A stretch of DNA of 64,000 bases, from positions 1 through 64,000 of the forward strand of contig JAFWOT010000010.1 in the NCBI GenBank assembly GCA_017509785.1. The letters run 5' to 3'. Position 1 is the stretch's first letter. Every line of letters begins with the position of its first letter. The stretch is from Clostridia bacterium. GTDB lineage: Bacteria > Bacillota > Clostridia > Christensenellales > CAG-138. A program made the position numbers and the translations under genes. The notes under the pieces are model-generated. The model was not told the origin of the DNA. It did not search any database and saw only the letters and a program-made list of their open reading frames with translations. Of the stretch, positions 42,512-50,673 are shown one piece after another.

Positions 42512-43681
42512 ATGCGTCATTGTGCCATTCTTGATATAGGCAGCACGAAGGTCGTCTGCATGATAGTTTCTGCGGAGCCCGACGGCGCCATGATAGTACA
42601 CGGAACGGGTATAAGGGAATATTCGGGGTATCGCATGGGCGAGATCCCCAATAAGAGAGAGCTTGCCAAGGCGATCTCCGGCGCGGTCGACGCGGCGGAG
42701 AGGGCTTCAAAGCTCCGCGTCAAGGAAGTGAGCGTGGGCGTGCCCGCCCCGTTCATGGAGGTCGTGAGCTCCCCCGGCTCGGTCGAGATACTCTCCCGCA
42801 GCGGGCGCGTCACGGCTTCGGACGTCGAGCTTCTCATCGACAGCTCATTCGGGTTCGAGGCGCCGGCAGGCTGTTCGCTCATCCATTCGACTCCCGTCTC
42901 CTTCACCGCCGACAGGACTCCCGTCAAGGGCTCGCCGGTGGGGCTCCCCTGCTCCACGCTGAGCGCGGACGTATCGCACTGCTACGTTGACGAGGATTTC
43001 ACGAGGGCGGTCAATTACGGGCTCGATTCGCTCGGCATAACCGCGGACAGCTTCGTTTCGGCGGGGTTGGCTGCGGCCTGCTTCACGGTGCCGGAGGATA
43101 TCCGCGCCGAATCCGTCTTCATCGTCGACTGCGGCGGCACACATACGGACGTCACCCTTTTAAAGGGGAACGCCGTCGTGGACTGTGCGAGCATCCCCAT
43201 CGGCGGGAAGCACTTTACGAACGATCTCTGCTTCGGTCTGAGGCTGCCCGAGGGCGTTGCCGAGGACTTAAAGCGCCGCTACGTGTTCTCCCTCGATTAC
43301 GGCGACAGCTGCGAGCGGGTGAGGATCCCCGGCGAGGGGATATTCGATATCGAGCACAGCTTCATCCAGCTCATACTCGAATCGAGGGCGGACGAGCTCT
43401 GCGATCTGCTCATCGAAAAGCTCGACCCGATGGCGGAAAGAAGCACCCCCGTCTGGCTCGTCGGGAGCGGGCTCGCCCTGATGAGAGGGGCAAGCGAGTT
43501 CGTCGGGGAGAGGATCGGCCGCAACGTCGCGGTCTCCATGCCGAAGGTCAGCCGAAACAGCTCGCTGTCGTTCGCGGCGGGGCTCGGGCTCGCGGATTTC
43601 GCTCTTTTCCGCACCGGGCGCTCCAGCGCGATAAAAAAGACGGAACGCTATCTGCGCCGCGCGTTTGACTGGCGCACCTGA
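42512..43681 (+). CDS. ftsA: FtsA-like divisome membrane tether
   Basis: Actin-fold protein of 389 residues that anchors FtsZ to the membrane. The start at 42512 follows GGAGGG at 6 bases. The phosphate-1 loop [14 protein letters not shown], the SHS2/1C region ([15 protein letters not shown]), phosphate-2 [14 protein letters not shown] and a conserved GGKHFTNDL are all typical of FtsA. The C terminus [16 protein letters not shown] is a plausible amphipathic membrane-targeting helix. It is 44 bases before ftsZ. Confidence 0.9.
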   Translation: MRHCAILDIGSTKVVCMIVSAEPDGAMIVHGTGIREYSGYRMGEIPNKRELAKAISGAVDAAERASKLRVKEVSVGVPAPFMEVVSSPGSVEILSRSGRVTASDVELLIDSSFGFEAPAGCSLIHSTPVSFTADRTPVKGSPVGLPCSTLSADVSHCYVDEDFTRAVNYGLDSLGITADSFVSAGLAAACFTVPEDIRAESVFIVDCGGTHTDVTLLKGNAVVDCASIPIGGKHFTNDLCFGLRLPEGVAEDLKRRYVFSLDYGDSCERVRIPGEGIFDIEHSFIQLILESRADELCDLLIEKLDPMAERSTPVWLVGSGLALMRGASEFVGERIGRNVAVSMPKVSRNSSLSFAAGLGLADFALFRTGRSSAIKKTERYLRRAFDWRT

Positions 43682-43725
43682 TAAGGAACATTCAGCCACT
43701 TACACTATACACGGAGGAAACAATT

Positions 43726-45396
43726 ATGGCATTTGATTTTGAACTCGACAACGAAGCCGGCAATCTTGCCCAGCTCAAGGTCATCGGCGTCGGCGGCGCG
43801 GGCGGCAACGCGGTCAACCGCATGATCGAAGCCGGTCTTGACAACGTAGAATTCATCTCCATCAACACCGATAAGCAGGCGCTCAACAATTCCAAGGCGG
43901 ACGTCAAGCTCCAGATCGGCGAGAAGGTCACCAAGGGCCTCGGCGCCGGCGCGAAGCCCGAAAAGGGCGAATCCGCGGCGGAGGAATCCGTTGAGGAGAT
44001 CACCGAGCTCATGCGCGGGGCCGATCTCGTCTTCATCACCGCCGGCATGGGCGGAGGCACCGGCACGGGCGCCGCTCCCATAGTCGCCAAGGCCGCCAAG
44101 GACATGGGCATTCTCACCTTCGGCGTCGTGACGAAGCCCTTCTTCTTTGAGGGACGCGCCCGCATGAAGAACGCCATGAACGGCATAGACAAGCTCCGCG
44201 GGGTCGTGGATGCGCTCATCGTCATCCCGAACGACCGCGTGCTGAAGGTCGCAGGCGACATGCCCGCAAACGACGCCTTCAAGGTGGCGGACGACATACT
44301 CCGCCAGGGCGTGCAGGGCATCTCCGACGTGATCACGAAGCCCTCCCTCATCAACTGCGACTTTGAGGATATCCGCACCATCATGCAGAACAGCGGCATG
44401 GCGCACATGGGCATCGGCGTCGCCAAGGGCGACAAGGGCTGCATCGAGGCCGTCAAGCAGGCCGTAGAATCCCCCCTGCTCGAGACCACCATCGACGGCG
44501 CGAAGGGCGTGCTCATCCACATCGTCGGCGGCAACCGCTTCACCCTCAATGAGTTCAACGAGGGCTGCATGCCCGTGCAGGAGGTCGTCGATCCCGACGC
44601 CATCATAATCGTCGCCATGAGCAACGAGGAGGACATGGGCGATACCGTCCGCGCGACCGTCATAGCCACCGGCTTCGGCTGGGGCGAATACGATCTCTCC
44701 GGTCAGAATCCCTCCCCCGCCCCCAAGGCGGAAGTCAAGCCCACAGCGGCTTCCGTATTCGCGGCGGCGACCGCCCCCGCCTATACCGAGCCCGAAAAGC
44801 CCGTATTCGAAGCCCCGAAGCCCGAATACCGCGAGCCCGAGAGGCCCGCTTACGAAGCTCCGAAGCCCGAATACCGCGAGCCCGAGAGGCCCGCTTACGA
44901 AGCTCCGAAGCCCGAATACCGCGAGCCCGAGAGGCCCGCTTACGAAGCTCCGAAGCCCGAGTACCGTGAGCCCGAGAGGCCCGCTTACGAAGCTCCGAAG
45001 CCCGAGTACCGCGAGCCCGCGCAGCCCGAATACCGCGAGCCCTCCATCCGCAAGGCGACTGAGAGCTCCGATCCCGCTCCCTCTTACGAGAGGCCGAGGA
45101 ACTTCCGCGGTTATGAGGCTCCCGCGGACAACGCCGAGCGCCCCGCTTACCGTCCCCGCTACACCGAGGAGGACGAGCTGAAGACCACGAATCTCGGCTC
45201 CGTCAGGGGCTCCCGCCGCGATCAGAACGAGCCGCCTTATTATTCCGAGCAGATCAAGGAAAAGGCCGTCCCCCGCCGCCCCATGACCGGCGCCGACTAC
45301 GACGACGACAACGAGTCCGATTCCGGTTACACCCCGCGCGGAGGGCTCGAGGTGCCTTCCTTCCTGCGCCACAAGAGCAAGAAGGGCAGGAAATGA
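43726..45396 (+). CDS. ftsZ: FtsZ with long repetitive C-terminal linker
   Basis: Tubulin-like GTPase forming the division ring (556 residues; about 350-400 is usual). The GTPase core is standard: [14 protein letters not shown], the tubulin signature [15 protein letters not shown] and DITLIVG-equivalent [14 protein letters not shown]. After residue 330 comes an intrinsically disordered linker of about 200 residues containing five copies of the 15-residue unit [15 protein letters not shown] (45-bp DNA repeat, 44810-45034, last copy degenerate). The C-terminal conserved peptide [16 protein letters not shown], which binds FtsA, is intact. GGAGG lies 9 bases before the ATG. Confidence 0.97.
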   Translation: MAFDFELDNEAGNLAQLKVIGVGGAGGNAVNRMIEAGLDNVEFISINTDKQALNNSKADVKLQIGEKVTKGLGAGAKPEKGESAAEESVEEITELMRGADLVFITAGMGGGTGTGAAPIVAKAAKDMGILTFGVVTKPFFFEGRARMKNAMNGIDKLRGVVDALIVIPNDRVLKVAGDMPANDAFKVADDILRQGVQGISDVITKPSLINCDFEDIRTIMQNSGMAHMGIGVAKGDKGCIEAVKQAVESPLLETTIDGAKGVLIHIVGGNRFTLNEFNEGCMPVQEVVDPDAIIIVAMSNEEDMGDTVRATVIATGFGWGEYDLSGQNPSPAPKAEVKPTAASVFAAATAPAYTEPEKPVFEAPKPEYREPERPAYEAPKPEYREPERPAYEAPKPEYREPERPAYEAPKPEYREPERPAYEAPKPEYREPAQPEYREPSIRKATESSDPAPSYERPRNFRGYEAPADNAERPAYRPRYTEEDELKTTNLGSVRGSRRDQNEPPYYSEQIKEKAVPRRPMTGADYDDDNESDSGYTPRGGLEVPSFLRHKSKKGRK

Positions 45397-45408
45397 TCCA
45401 GCACTTTG

Positions 45409-45441
45409 AGGGGATGCCGGCCGTGCCGCATCCCCTTTTTT
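45409..45441 (+). terminator. Terminator of the division cluster after ftsZ
   Basis: AGGGGATGC (45409-45417) pairs with GCATCCCCT (45428-45436) with an inner GGC/GCC, then TTTTTT. Confidence 0.85.
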
Positions 45442-45459
45442 AAATCCAGGAGGCTTGAA

Positions 45460-46263
45460 ATGGGTTACGGTTTTTTTGATTACAAATACAACATCCCCGA
45501 TTTCGGCTCGGATCTCTTCTGCGGGGCGCACATAACCTATATCGTGCTCGTTTACGTTATGGGCGTGCTCGTCTCATATCTGCTGAGGAGGACGCGGCAT
45601 GAGCGCATCTCCGTTCTTTTGAAGGCGCTCTCGATAGTGATGGTGCTGCTCGAGGTCTGCAAGATCTCATGGGAGAGTTACTATGATATCACGACCGGGC
45701 GCGGGTTCAATTACTTCGGGCTGCTGCCCGTCTACACCTGCTCGCTCTTCATGTACACGCTGCTCGTCGCCGCGTGGGGCCGCGGGAAGGCGCGCGAGGC
45801 CTCGCTCTCGTTCATAACGACGATAGGCCTCCTCTACGGGGCGATAGGCGTCGTTTACTGCAACGGGCTCAATTTCTACCCGTTCTGGACTTTCGGCGCG
45901 TTCTATTCGCTCATGTTCCATTCGGTCATGTTCCTGACGGGCGTTTTCCTGCTGATGACCGGGTATAAGGAGCTTCAATGGCGGGACGTTCCCCTCTCGT
46001 TCATCCCGATAGCCCTGCTCGCGCTCGTCGCGATCCCCATCAACTACGCGATAGGCTCCGACTACATGCTCATCTACAGCGGCGGCGGAGTCCCCCTTTA
46101 TGAGGATCTTGCCGCCTCCCTCGCGGAGCGCGGCCTCAGGCCCGTCTACACGCTGATAATGCTTGCGACCCACCTGCCCCTCGCGGCGGTCGTCGTCGGC
46201 GTCTATAAGCTCATCCGCTCTGCCGCGGGGCGAAGGTGCGCTTCCGCCGCAAAGGCGGGGTGA
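45460..46263 (+). CDS. YwaF-like integral membrane protein
   Basis: A 267-residue protein with about seven hydrophobic segments. The segment LLPVYTCSLFMYTLL, after an ISWESYYD loop, resembles the YwaF/TIGR02206 family (LPLHLCSL motif). Its function is not established, though it is related by fold prediction to TMEM164-type proteins. AGGAGG lies 8 bases before the ATG. It follows the ftsZ terminator and is followed by a repeated-family terminator, so it is probably monocistronic with some read-through from ftsZ. Confidence 0.65.
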   Translation: MGYGFFDYKYNIPDFGSDLFCGAHITYIVLVYVMGVLVSYLLRRTRHERISVLLKALSIVMVLLEVCKISWESYYDITTGRGFNYFGLLPVYTCSLFMYTLLVAAWGRGKAREASLSFITTIGLLYGAIGVVYCNGLNFYPFWTFGAFYSLMFHSVMFLTGVFLLMTGYKELQWRDVPLSFIPIALLALVAIPINYAIGSDYMLIYSGGGVPLYEDLAASLAERGLRPVYTLIMLATHLPLAAVVVGVYKLIRSAAGRRCASAAKAG

Positions 46264-46345
46264 ACCCCTCCACGGGGAGTGCGATACATCCCGGCATGCC
46301 GGCATTCGCAGTATGCGGCCGCCGCGGTAAATACGAATAACAACG

Positions 46346-46387
46346 GATCGGTGCAGAGAACGGTTTCTTTGCATCGGTCTTTGTTTT
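46346..46387 (+). terminator. Terminator after the YwaF-like gene
   Basis: GATCGGTGCAGAGAA (46346-46360) pairs with TTCTTTGCATCGGTC (46365-46379) including G-U pairs, then TTTGTTTTT. Third member of the family seen at 20777 and 30550. Confidence 0.85.
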
Positions 46388-46411
46388 TGCTTCGCCCGCG
46401 CTATATATAAA

Positions 46412-46456
46412 TAATATAGGTAATATAGTTAATATAGATAATATAGATAAAAAAGA
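46412..46456. repeat. Tandem 9-bp repeat TAATATAGN
   Basis: Four exact units TAATATAG+N (46412-46447), then a degenerate TAAAAAAGA. The surrounding 46400-46500 is almost purely A/T in a GC-rich genome. No gene lies between 46264 and 46633; the stretch holds the terminator, this repeat, and the promoter/operator of the metal operon. Confidence 0.85.
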
Positions 46457-46570
46457 TAAATAGAACATATAATTCATATCTCTATATATATTATAGCACA
46501 CTCGTTCTACACTGTCAATAGCTTTTCCGTGGGTGACGTCCGTTCGATAGAAATATATTTTTTATTTATG

Positions 46571-46599
46571 TTGACTTATTCATATGAACGTATTATCAT
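46571..46599 (+). promoter_or_regulatory. Promoter of the metal-resistance operon
   Basis: TTGACT (46571-46576), 17 bases, TATCAT (46594-46599), overlapping the operator. Confidence 0.75.
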
Positions 46600-46619
46600 A
46601 TGAATATAGATTCATATGA
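46596..46619. promoter_or_regulatory. ArsR/SmtB-type operator
   Basis: TCATATGAAT (46596-46605) and ATTCATATGA (46610-46619) are perfect inverted arms around ATAG. The ATATGAA/TTCATAT half sites match the 12-2-12 type operators of zinc/cadmium ArsR repressors. A further ATATGAA half site lies at 46582, inside the promoter spacer. Confidence 0.75.
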
Positions 46620-46633
46620 AAGAGGATTCATCA

Positions 46634-46978
46634 ATGGCACACAAGCACGATCATTCACAGGTCATCAGCCGTGTATCGGCGGAGCTTCCCTCCGACGAGC
46701 TGCTCTGCGATCTCGGGGATCTGTTCAAGCTCTTCGGCGACACGACGCGCATAAAGATACTCTACTCCCTCTTTGAGAGCGAGCTCTGCGTGTGCGCCAT
46801 TGCGGAGCTTCTGAAGATGGAGCAATCCGCCATTTCGCATCAGCTGAAGATATTGAAGGACGCGAAGCTCGTCGGCTCGCGCAGGAGCGGAAGGCTCAAC
46901 ATGTACTATCTTGCGGACGATCACGTGAGGACGATAATCGGCCAGGGGTTCGAGCATCTGACCGAAGAGGAAGAGTAA
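46634..46978 (+). CDS. ArsR/SmtB-family metal-sensing repressor
   Basis: A 114-residue winged-helix repressor. The DNA-recognition part EQSAISHQLKILKDAKLVGS is typical, CVCAIAELLKM holds the ELCVC-type metal motif of CadC-like sensors, and MAHKHDHSQ adds N-terminal histidines. C-terminal DDHVRTIIGQGFEHLTEE resembles the alpha-5 zinc site (DxH...HxxE) of SmtB/CzrA. I use the ATG at 46634 (AGAGG 8 bases upstream); the ATG at 46616 lies inside the operator. Zinc/cadmium/lead is the likely effector since the operon encodes a P1B ATPase. Confidence 0.9.
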   Translation: MAHKHDHSQVISRVSAELPSDELLCDLGDLFKLFGDTTRIKILYSLFESELCVCAIAELLKMEQSAISHQLKILKDAKLVGSRRSGRLNMYYLADDHVRTIIGQGFEHLTEEEE

Positions 46979-46995
46979 CGGAAAGGAGCAATGAA

Positions 46996-47217
46996 ATGAG
47001 AAGGACTTTCGAATTGGAGGATCTGGACTGCGCCAACTGCGCGCTCAAGGTGGAAAACGGCATCAAGAAGCTCGAGGGCGTCAGGGACGCTTCCGTCAGC
47101 TTTATCCGTCAGAGCATGACGATCGAGCCCGAGGAGGGCGTCGATCTCGACGAGCTGATGAATCGCGTGAAGAAGCTCTGCCGCAGGATCGAACCGGACA
47201 TGGTCATAAAAGCATGA
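46996..47217 (+). CDS. Stand-alone heavy-metal-associated (HMA) domain protein
   Basis: A 73-residue metallochaperone-like protein made of one HMA ferredoxin-like domain with the metal-binding CxxC in LEDLDCANCALKVENGI. Start at 46996 with GGAG 7 bases upstream. Its stop overlaps the ATPase start (ATGA). In many P1B ATPases this domain is the N-terminal part of the pump; here it is a separate cistron, so it may dock with the pump or shuttle metal. The DCANCA variant is typical of Zn/Cd/Pb ATPases rather than of copper GMTCxxC proteins. Confidence 0.88.
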   Translation: MRRTFELEDLDCANCALKVENGIKKLEGVRDASVSFIRQSMTIEPEEGVDLDELMNRVKKLCRRIEPDMVIKA

Positions 47218-49076
47218 CTCGAAAGCAGAAGAAAAACCTCATACGCATAATCGTCTCCGCGGTCCTTTTCGCGGGGGCGCTTGCCGTTCGGCATTTCGCT
47301 TCGCTACCGTGGTGGGCGGAGCTCATCGCGTTCCTGCCCGCCTACCTCACGGTCGGGTACGACGTTCTCATAAAGGCCGCCCGAGGGGTCGCTCACGGGC
47401 AGGTCTTTGACGAGAGCTTCCTCATGGGGATAGCGACGGTCGGCGCGTTCGTGATAGGCGAATACCCCGAAGCGGCGGCGGTCATGCTCTTCTATCAGGT
47501 GGGCGAGCTGTTCCAAAGCGTCGCAGTCGGCCGCAGCCGCAAGTCGATAACCGCCCTCATGGATATCCGCCCCGACCACGCGAACGTGATAAGGGACGGC
47601 GGGGAGATCGAGGTCTCCCCGGAAGAGGTCGCCGTCGGCGAGACCATAATCATCCGCGCGGGCGAGCGCGTGCCGCTTGACGGCGTCATAGTCGAGGGGA
47701 ACGCATCGCTCAACACATCGGCGCTGACGGGCGAATCCCTCCCCCGCGAGGCGCTCCCGGGCGAGAACGTTATGAGCGGCGCGGTGAACGTCGGCGGCGT
47801 GATAAAGCTCCGCACGACTTCCGCATATGAGAACAGCACCGTCGCGAGGATACTGGAGCTCGTCGAATCCGCCTCCTCGAGGAAGGCGCGTTCCGAGAAT
47901 TTCATCACCCGCTTCGCAAGGTGGTATACGCCCGCCGTCGTGATATCCGCCGTGCTGCTCGGCGTAATACCGCCGCTGTTCTTCGGCGGGGAATGGGCCG
48001 ATTGGATCCACCGTGCGCTTATATTCCTCGTCGTTTCCTGCCCCTGCGCGCTCGTCATCTCGGTGCCGCTCTCGTTCTTCTGCGGCATGGGCGGCGCTTC
48101 GAAAAAGGGCATACTCGTCAAGGGTTCCTCGTACATCGAGGCGCTCAGCCGCACCCGCACCGTCGTATTCGACAAGACCGGCACGCTCACGAAGGGGAGC
48201 TTCTCCGTTTCCGCCATACACGCCAACGGCATGAGCGAGGCGGAGCTCCTCGACATAGCCGCCCTTGCCGAGAGCTATTCCAATCACCCGATCGCGGAAT
48301 CCATAGTCCGCGCCCACGGCGGGCATATCGAACCCGCCCGCGTGAGCGGCGTGAGTGAGAAGGCCGGGCTCGGCATAGAAGCCTTGATCGACGGGCAGAA
48401 GGTGTATGCCGGGAACCTCCGCCTCATGGAGAGCCTCGGGCTCACGCCCTCCTGCAGCCACGGCTGCAGCTGCGATTCCGGCACCTGCGTGCACGTAGCC
48501 TTTGAGGGCAGGTACTGCGGGCACATAATGATATCCGACGAGATGAAGCCGGGCTCCCGCGAGGCCGTCTCCCGCCTGCGGGAGGAGGGCGTCGGGACCG
48601 TCATGCTGACGGGCGACACCGAAAGCGCCGCCGCGCCCATCGCCGCCGCCGTCGGGGTGGATTCATTCCGCTCCGGGCTCCTGCCGGAGGATAAGGTCAG
48701 CATAGTCGAAACGATGCTGGGCGACGAGAGCGCGCGAAAGCTCGCCTTCGTGGGCGACGGGATAAACGACGCGCCCGTGCTCTCCCGCGCGGACGTCGGC
48801 ATAGCCATGGGTGCGCTCGGCTCCGACGCGGCGATAGAGGCGGCGGACGTCGTCCTCACCGACGACGACCCCCTGAAGATCCCCCTCGCGATAAGGATAT
48901 CGAAGAAGACGATGCGGATAGTCCGCCAGAACATCGCGTTCGCCCTCGGCGTGAAGCTGCTCGTGCTCCTTCTCGGGGCGCTCGGCTTCGCGAATATGTG
49001 GATAGCCGTTTTCGCCGACGTCGGCGTCGCCGTGCTGGCGATACTGAACGCCGTGAGAGCCATGCGAGCTGCGTAA
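47214..49076 (+). CDS. cadA: P1B-type Zn/Cd/Pb-translocating ATPase
   Basis: Heavy-metal efflux pump of 620 residues. Visible are the actuator TGES, the membrane metal motif SCPCALVISVP (CPC at about residues 276-278), the phosphorylation site DKTGTLTKG (Asp320), the SNHPIAES HP motif and GDGINDAPVLSRADVGIAMG. CPC with the C-terminal region VKLLVLLLGALGFANMWIAV argues for divalent Zn/Cd/Pb. The usual N-terminal HMA domain is missing and encoded separately upstream. An unusual cysteine-rich insert (CSHGCSCDSGTC, about residues 413-424) lies in the nucleotide-binding domain. The symbol follows the Zn/Cd group; the exact metal is not proven. Confidence 0.92.
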   Translation: MTRKQKKNLIRIIVSAVLFAGALAVRHFASLPWWAELIAFLPAYLTVGYDVLIKAARGVAHGQVFDESFLMGIATVGAFVIGEYPEAAAVMLFYQVGELFQSVAVGRSRKSITALMDIRPDHANVIRDGGEIEVSPEEVAVGETIIIRAGERVPLDGVIVEGNASLNTSALTGESLPREALPGENVMSGAVNVGGVIKLRTTSAYENSTVARILELVESASSRKARSENFITRFARWYTPAVVISAVLLGVIPPLFFGGEWADWIHRALIFLVVSCPCALVISVPLSFFCGMGGASKKGILVKGSSYIEALSRTRTVVFDKTGTLTKGSFSVSAIHANGMSEAELLDIAALAESYSNHPIAESIVRAHGGHIEPARVSGVSEKAGLGIEALIDGQKVYAGNLRLMESLGLTPSCSHGCSCDSGTCVHVAFEGRYCGHIMISDEMKPGSREAVSRLREEGVGTVMLTGDTESAAAPIAAAVGVDSFRSGLLPEDKVSIVETMLGDESARKLAFVGDGINDAPVLSRADVGIAMGALGSDAAIEAADVVLTDDDPLKIPLAIRISKKTMRIVRQNIAFALGVKLLVLLLGALGFANMWIAVFADVGVAVLAILNAVRAMRAA

Positions 49077-49134
49077 GCGAGCAAAGCGGGCGTCGCCCAC
49101 GCTCGTCACAAAAAAACATTATTCGGCCACGCGT

Positions 49135-49168
49135 GAGAAAAGCACGGGATAGTTTCCGTGCTTTTCTC
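49135..49168 (+). terminator. Perfect 13-bp hairpin after the metal ATPase
   Basis: GAGAAAAGCACGG (49135-49147) and CCGTGCTTTTCTC (49156-49168), loop of 8. The T-run is inside the stem, so termination strength is uncertain. Confidence 0.6.
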
Positions 49169-49196
49169 GATAATGCTTTATACCGTTCTCCCGGGG

Positions 49197-49225
49197 TTGA
49201 CATCGGGCGCAAACGCATATATAAT
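49197..49225 (+). promoter_or_regulatory. Promoter of mgtE-secA-serS
   Basis: TTGACA (49197-49202), 17 bases, TATAAT (49220-49225): full consensus in both boxes. The transcript would start only about 13 bases before the first in-frame mgtE ATG. Confidence 0.85.
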
Positions 49226-49244
49226 AAGATGTTAAATTGGGTGA

Positions 49245-50645
49245 ATGTGCCCGCCTTATAAAGGAGGAACAGCAAATGGGGAGTTGCATGAGATTCTGAG
49301 TCTGGTCGAGAACCGTTCCTTCGGGGAGCTTCGGGGTGTGCTGGTGGATATGAACCCCGCCGACATCGCGGAGCAGATGGCCGAGATCGACGACGACAAG
49401 GCGCTCGTTATCGTCTTCCGTCTTCTTCCGAAGGAGCAGGCGGCGGAGGTATTCTCATACCTCGAATCCGAGGATCAGCAGCGCATAGTCGAGGGCATAA
49501 GCGACAGGGAGCTCGCCTCCATCGTGAACGACATGTTCGTCGACGACGCGGTCGACTTTACAGAGGAGATGCCCGCCAACATAGTCCGGCGCGTGCTCTC
49601 CACCGCCGACCCGGACACGCGCAAGGCGATCAATCAGCTTTTGAAGTACCCCGATTCTTCCGCGGGAAGCCTCATGACGACGGAGCTGCTCCGCTTCAAG
49701 AGCGAGTGGACCGTCGCGGAGGCCATCGCCTACGTGAGGAGCACCTGCGCGGAGCTCGCTTCGATCACCTACGCGTTCGTGACGGACGATTTCCGCCACC
49801 TGACGGGAGTCATCTCCATGAAGGATCTGCTCGGCGCGAAGGACGACGAGCTCGTCGCCAACATAATGGACGACGACGTCATATACGCAACGACGCTTGA
49901 GGATCAGGCGGACGTTGCCGAGCGCTTCAAGAAGTACGACGTTGTCAGTATGCCCGTCGTGGACGGCGAGGAAAGGCTCGTCGGCCTCATCACGATAGAC
50001 GACGTGGTCGACGTCATCGAGGACGAGACCACCGAGGATATTTACAAGATGGCGGCTATGGCCCCCATCGAGGACAGCTACATGTCCACGAGCGTGTTCT
50101 CCCTTGCGAAGAAGCGCGTCGTGTGGCTGCTGGTGCTCATGATCTCGGCGACTTTCACCGGGCTCATAATCACGAAGTTCGAGAACATGCTCACCGCCGT
50201 CGCGATACTCACCTCGTTCATCCCCATGCTGATGGACACCTGCGGCAACGCGGGCAGTCAGGCGAGCGTTTCCGTCATCCGCGCGCTCGTCCTCGGCGAG
50301 GTGAAGTTCTCCGGCATATTCAAGGTCATCTGGAAGGAATTCCGGGTCTCGATCATTGTCGGTATCTGCGTCGCGATAGTCAACTTCATCCGCATCGTAG
50401 CCTTCTACTACATGGGCATGTACACCCTTGAGCCCGGGCAGAGCATATACCTCATAGCGGGGGTCGTCTCCATGACGCTGATACTCGCCGTCATTTGCGC
50501 GAAGTTCGTCGGCTGCACGCTGCCGCTCCTCGCGGATAAGGCGCATCTCGACCCGGCTCTGATGGCAAGCCCGATGATAACCACCATAGTCGACGCCGTT
50601 TCCCTGCTCGTCTATTTCGGGATCGCGTCGCTGGTGCTTCTCTGA
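49245..50645 (+). CDS. mgtE: Magnesium transporter MgtE, start region possibly frameshifted
   Basis: Magnesium channel with an N domain (VLVDMNPADIAEQMAEID), tandem CBS domains (about residues 150-270, GVISMKDLLGAKDDEL and GLITIDDVVDVIEDE) and a five-helix pore (MLMDTCGNAGSQASVSVIRAL is typical). The frame is open from an ATG at 49245, which has no SD. A textbook GGAGG (49263-49267) sits 8 bases before an ATG at 49276 that is in another frame and ends after 7 codons. One extra G in the GGGG at 49278-49281 would join that ATG to the gene (MGELHEILSL). So either a short overlapping ORF, a phase-variable tract or a sequence error is present. Confidence 0.9.
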   Translation: MCPPYKGGTANGELHEILSLVENRSFGELRGVLVDMNPADIAEQMAEIDDDKALVIVFRLLPKEQAAEVFSYLESEDQQRIVEGISDRELASIVNDMFVDDAVDFTEEMPANIVRRVLSTADPDTRKAINQLLKYPDSSAGSLMTTELLRFKSEWTVAEAIAYVRSTCAELASITYAFVTDDFRHLTGVISMKDLLGAKDDELVANIMDDDVIYATTLEDQADVAERFKKYDVVSMPVVDGEERLVGLITIDDVVDVIEDETTEDIYKMAAMAPIEDSYMSTSVFSLAKKRVVWLLVLMISATFTGLIITKFENMLTAVAILTSFIPMLMDTCGNAGSQASVSVIRALVLGEVKFSGIFKVIWKEFRVSIIVGICVAIVNFIRIVAFYYMGMYTLEPGQSIYLIAGVVSMTLILAVICAKFVGCTLPLLADKAHLDPALMASPMITTIVDAVSLLVYFGIASLVLL

Positions 50646-50673
50646 TAAAAATATAAACGAAAGGTATTCTTAA

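Noticed and set aside
46211..46501. Minus-strand 96-codon frame in the AT-rich island
   Set aside because: Made of the 9-bp repeat and terminator; no SD or domain.
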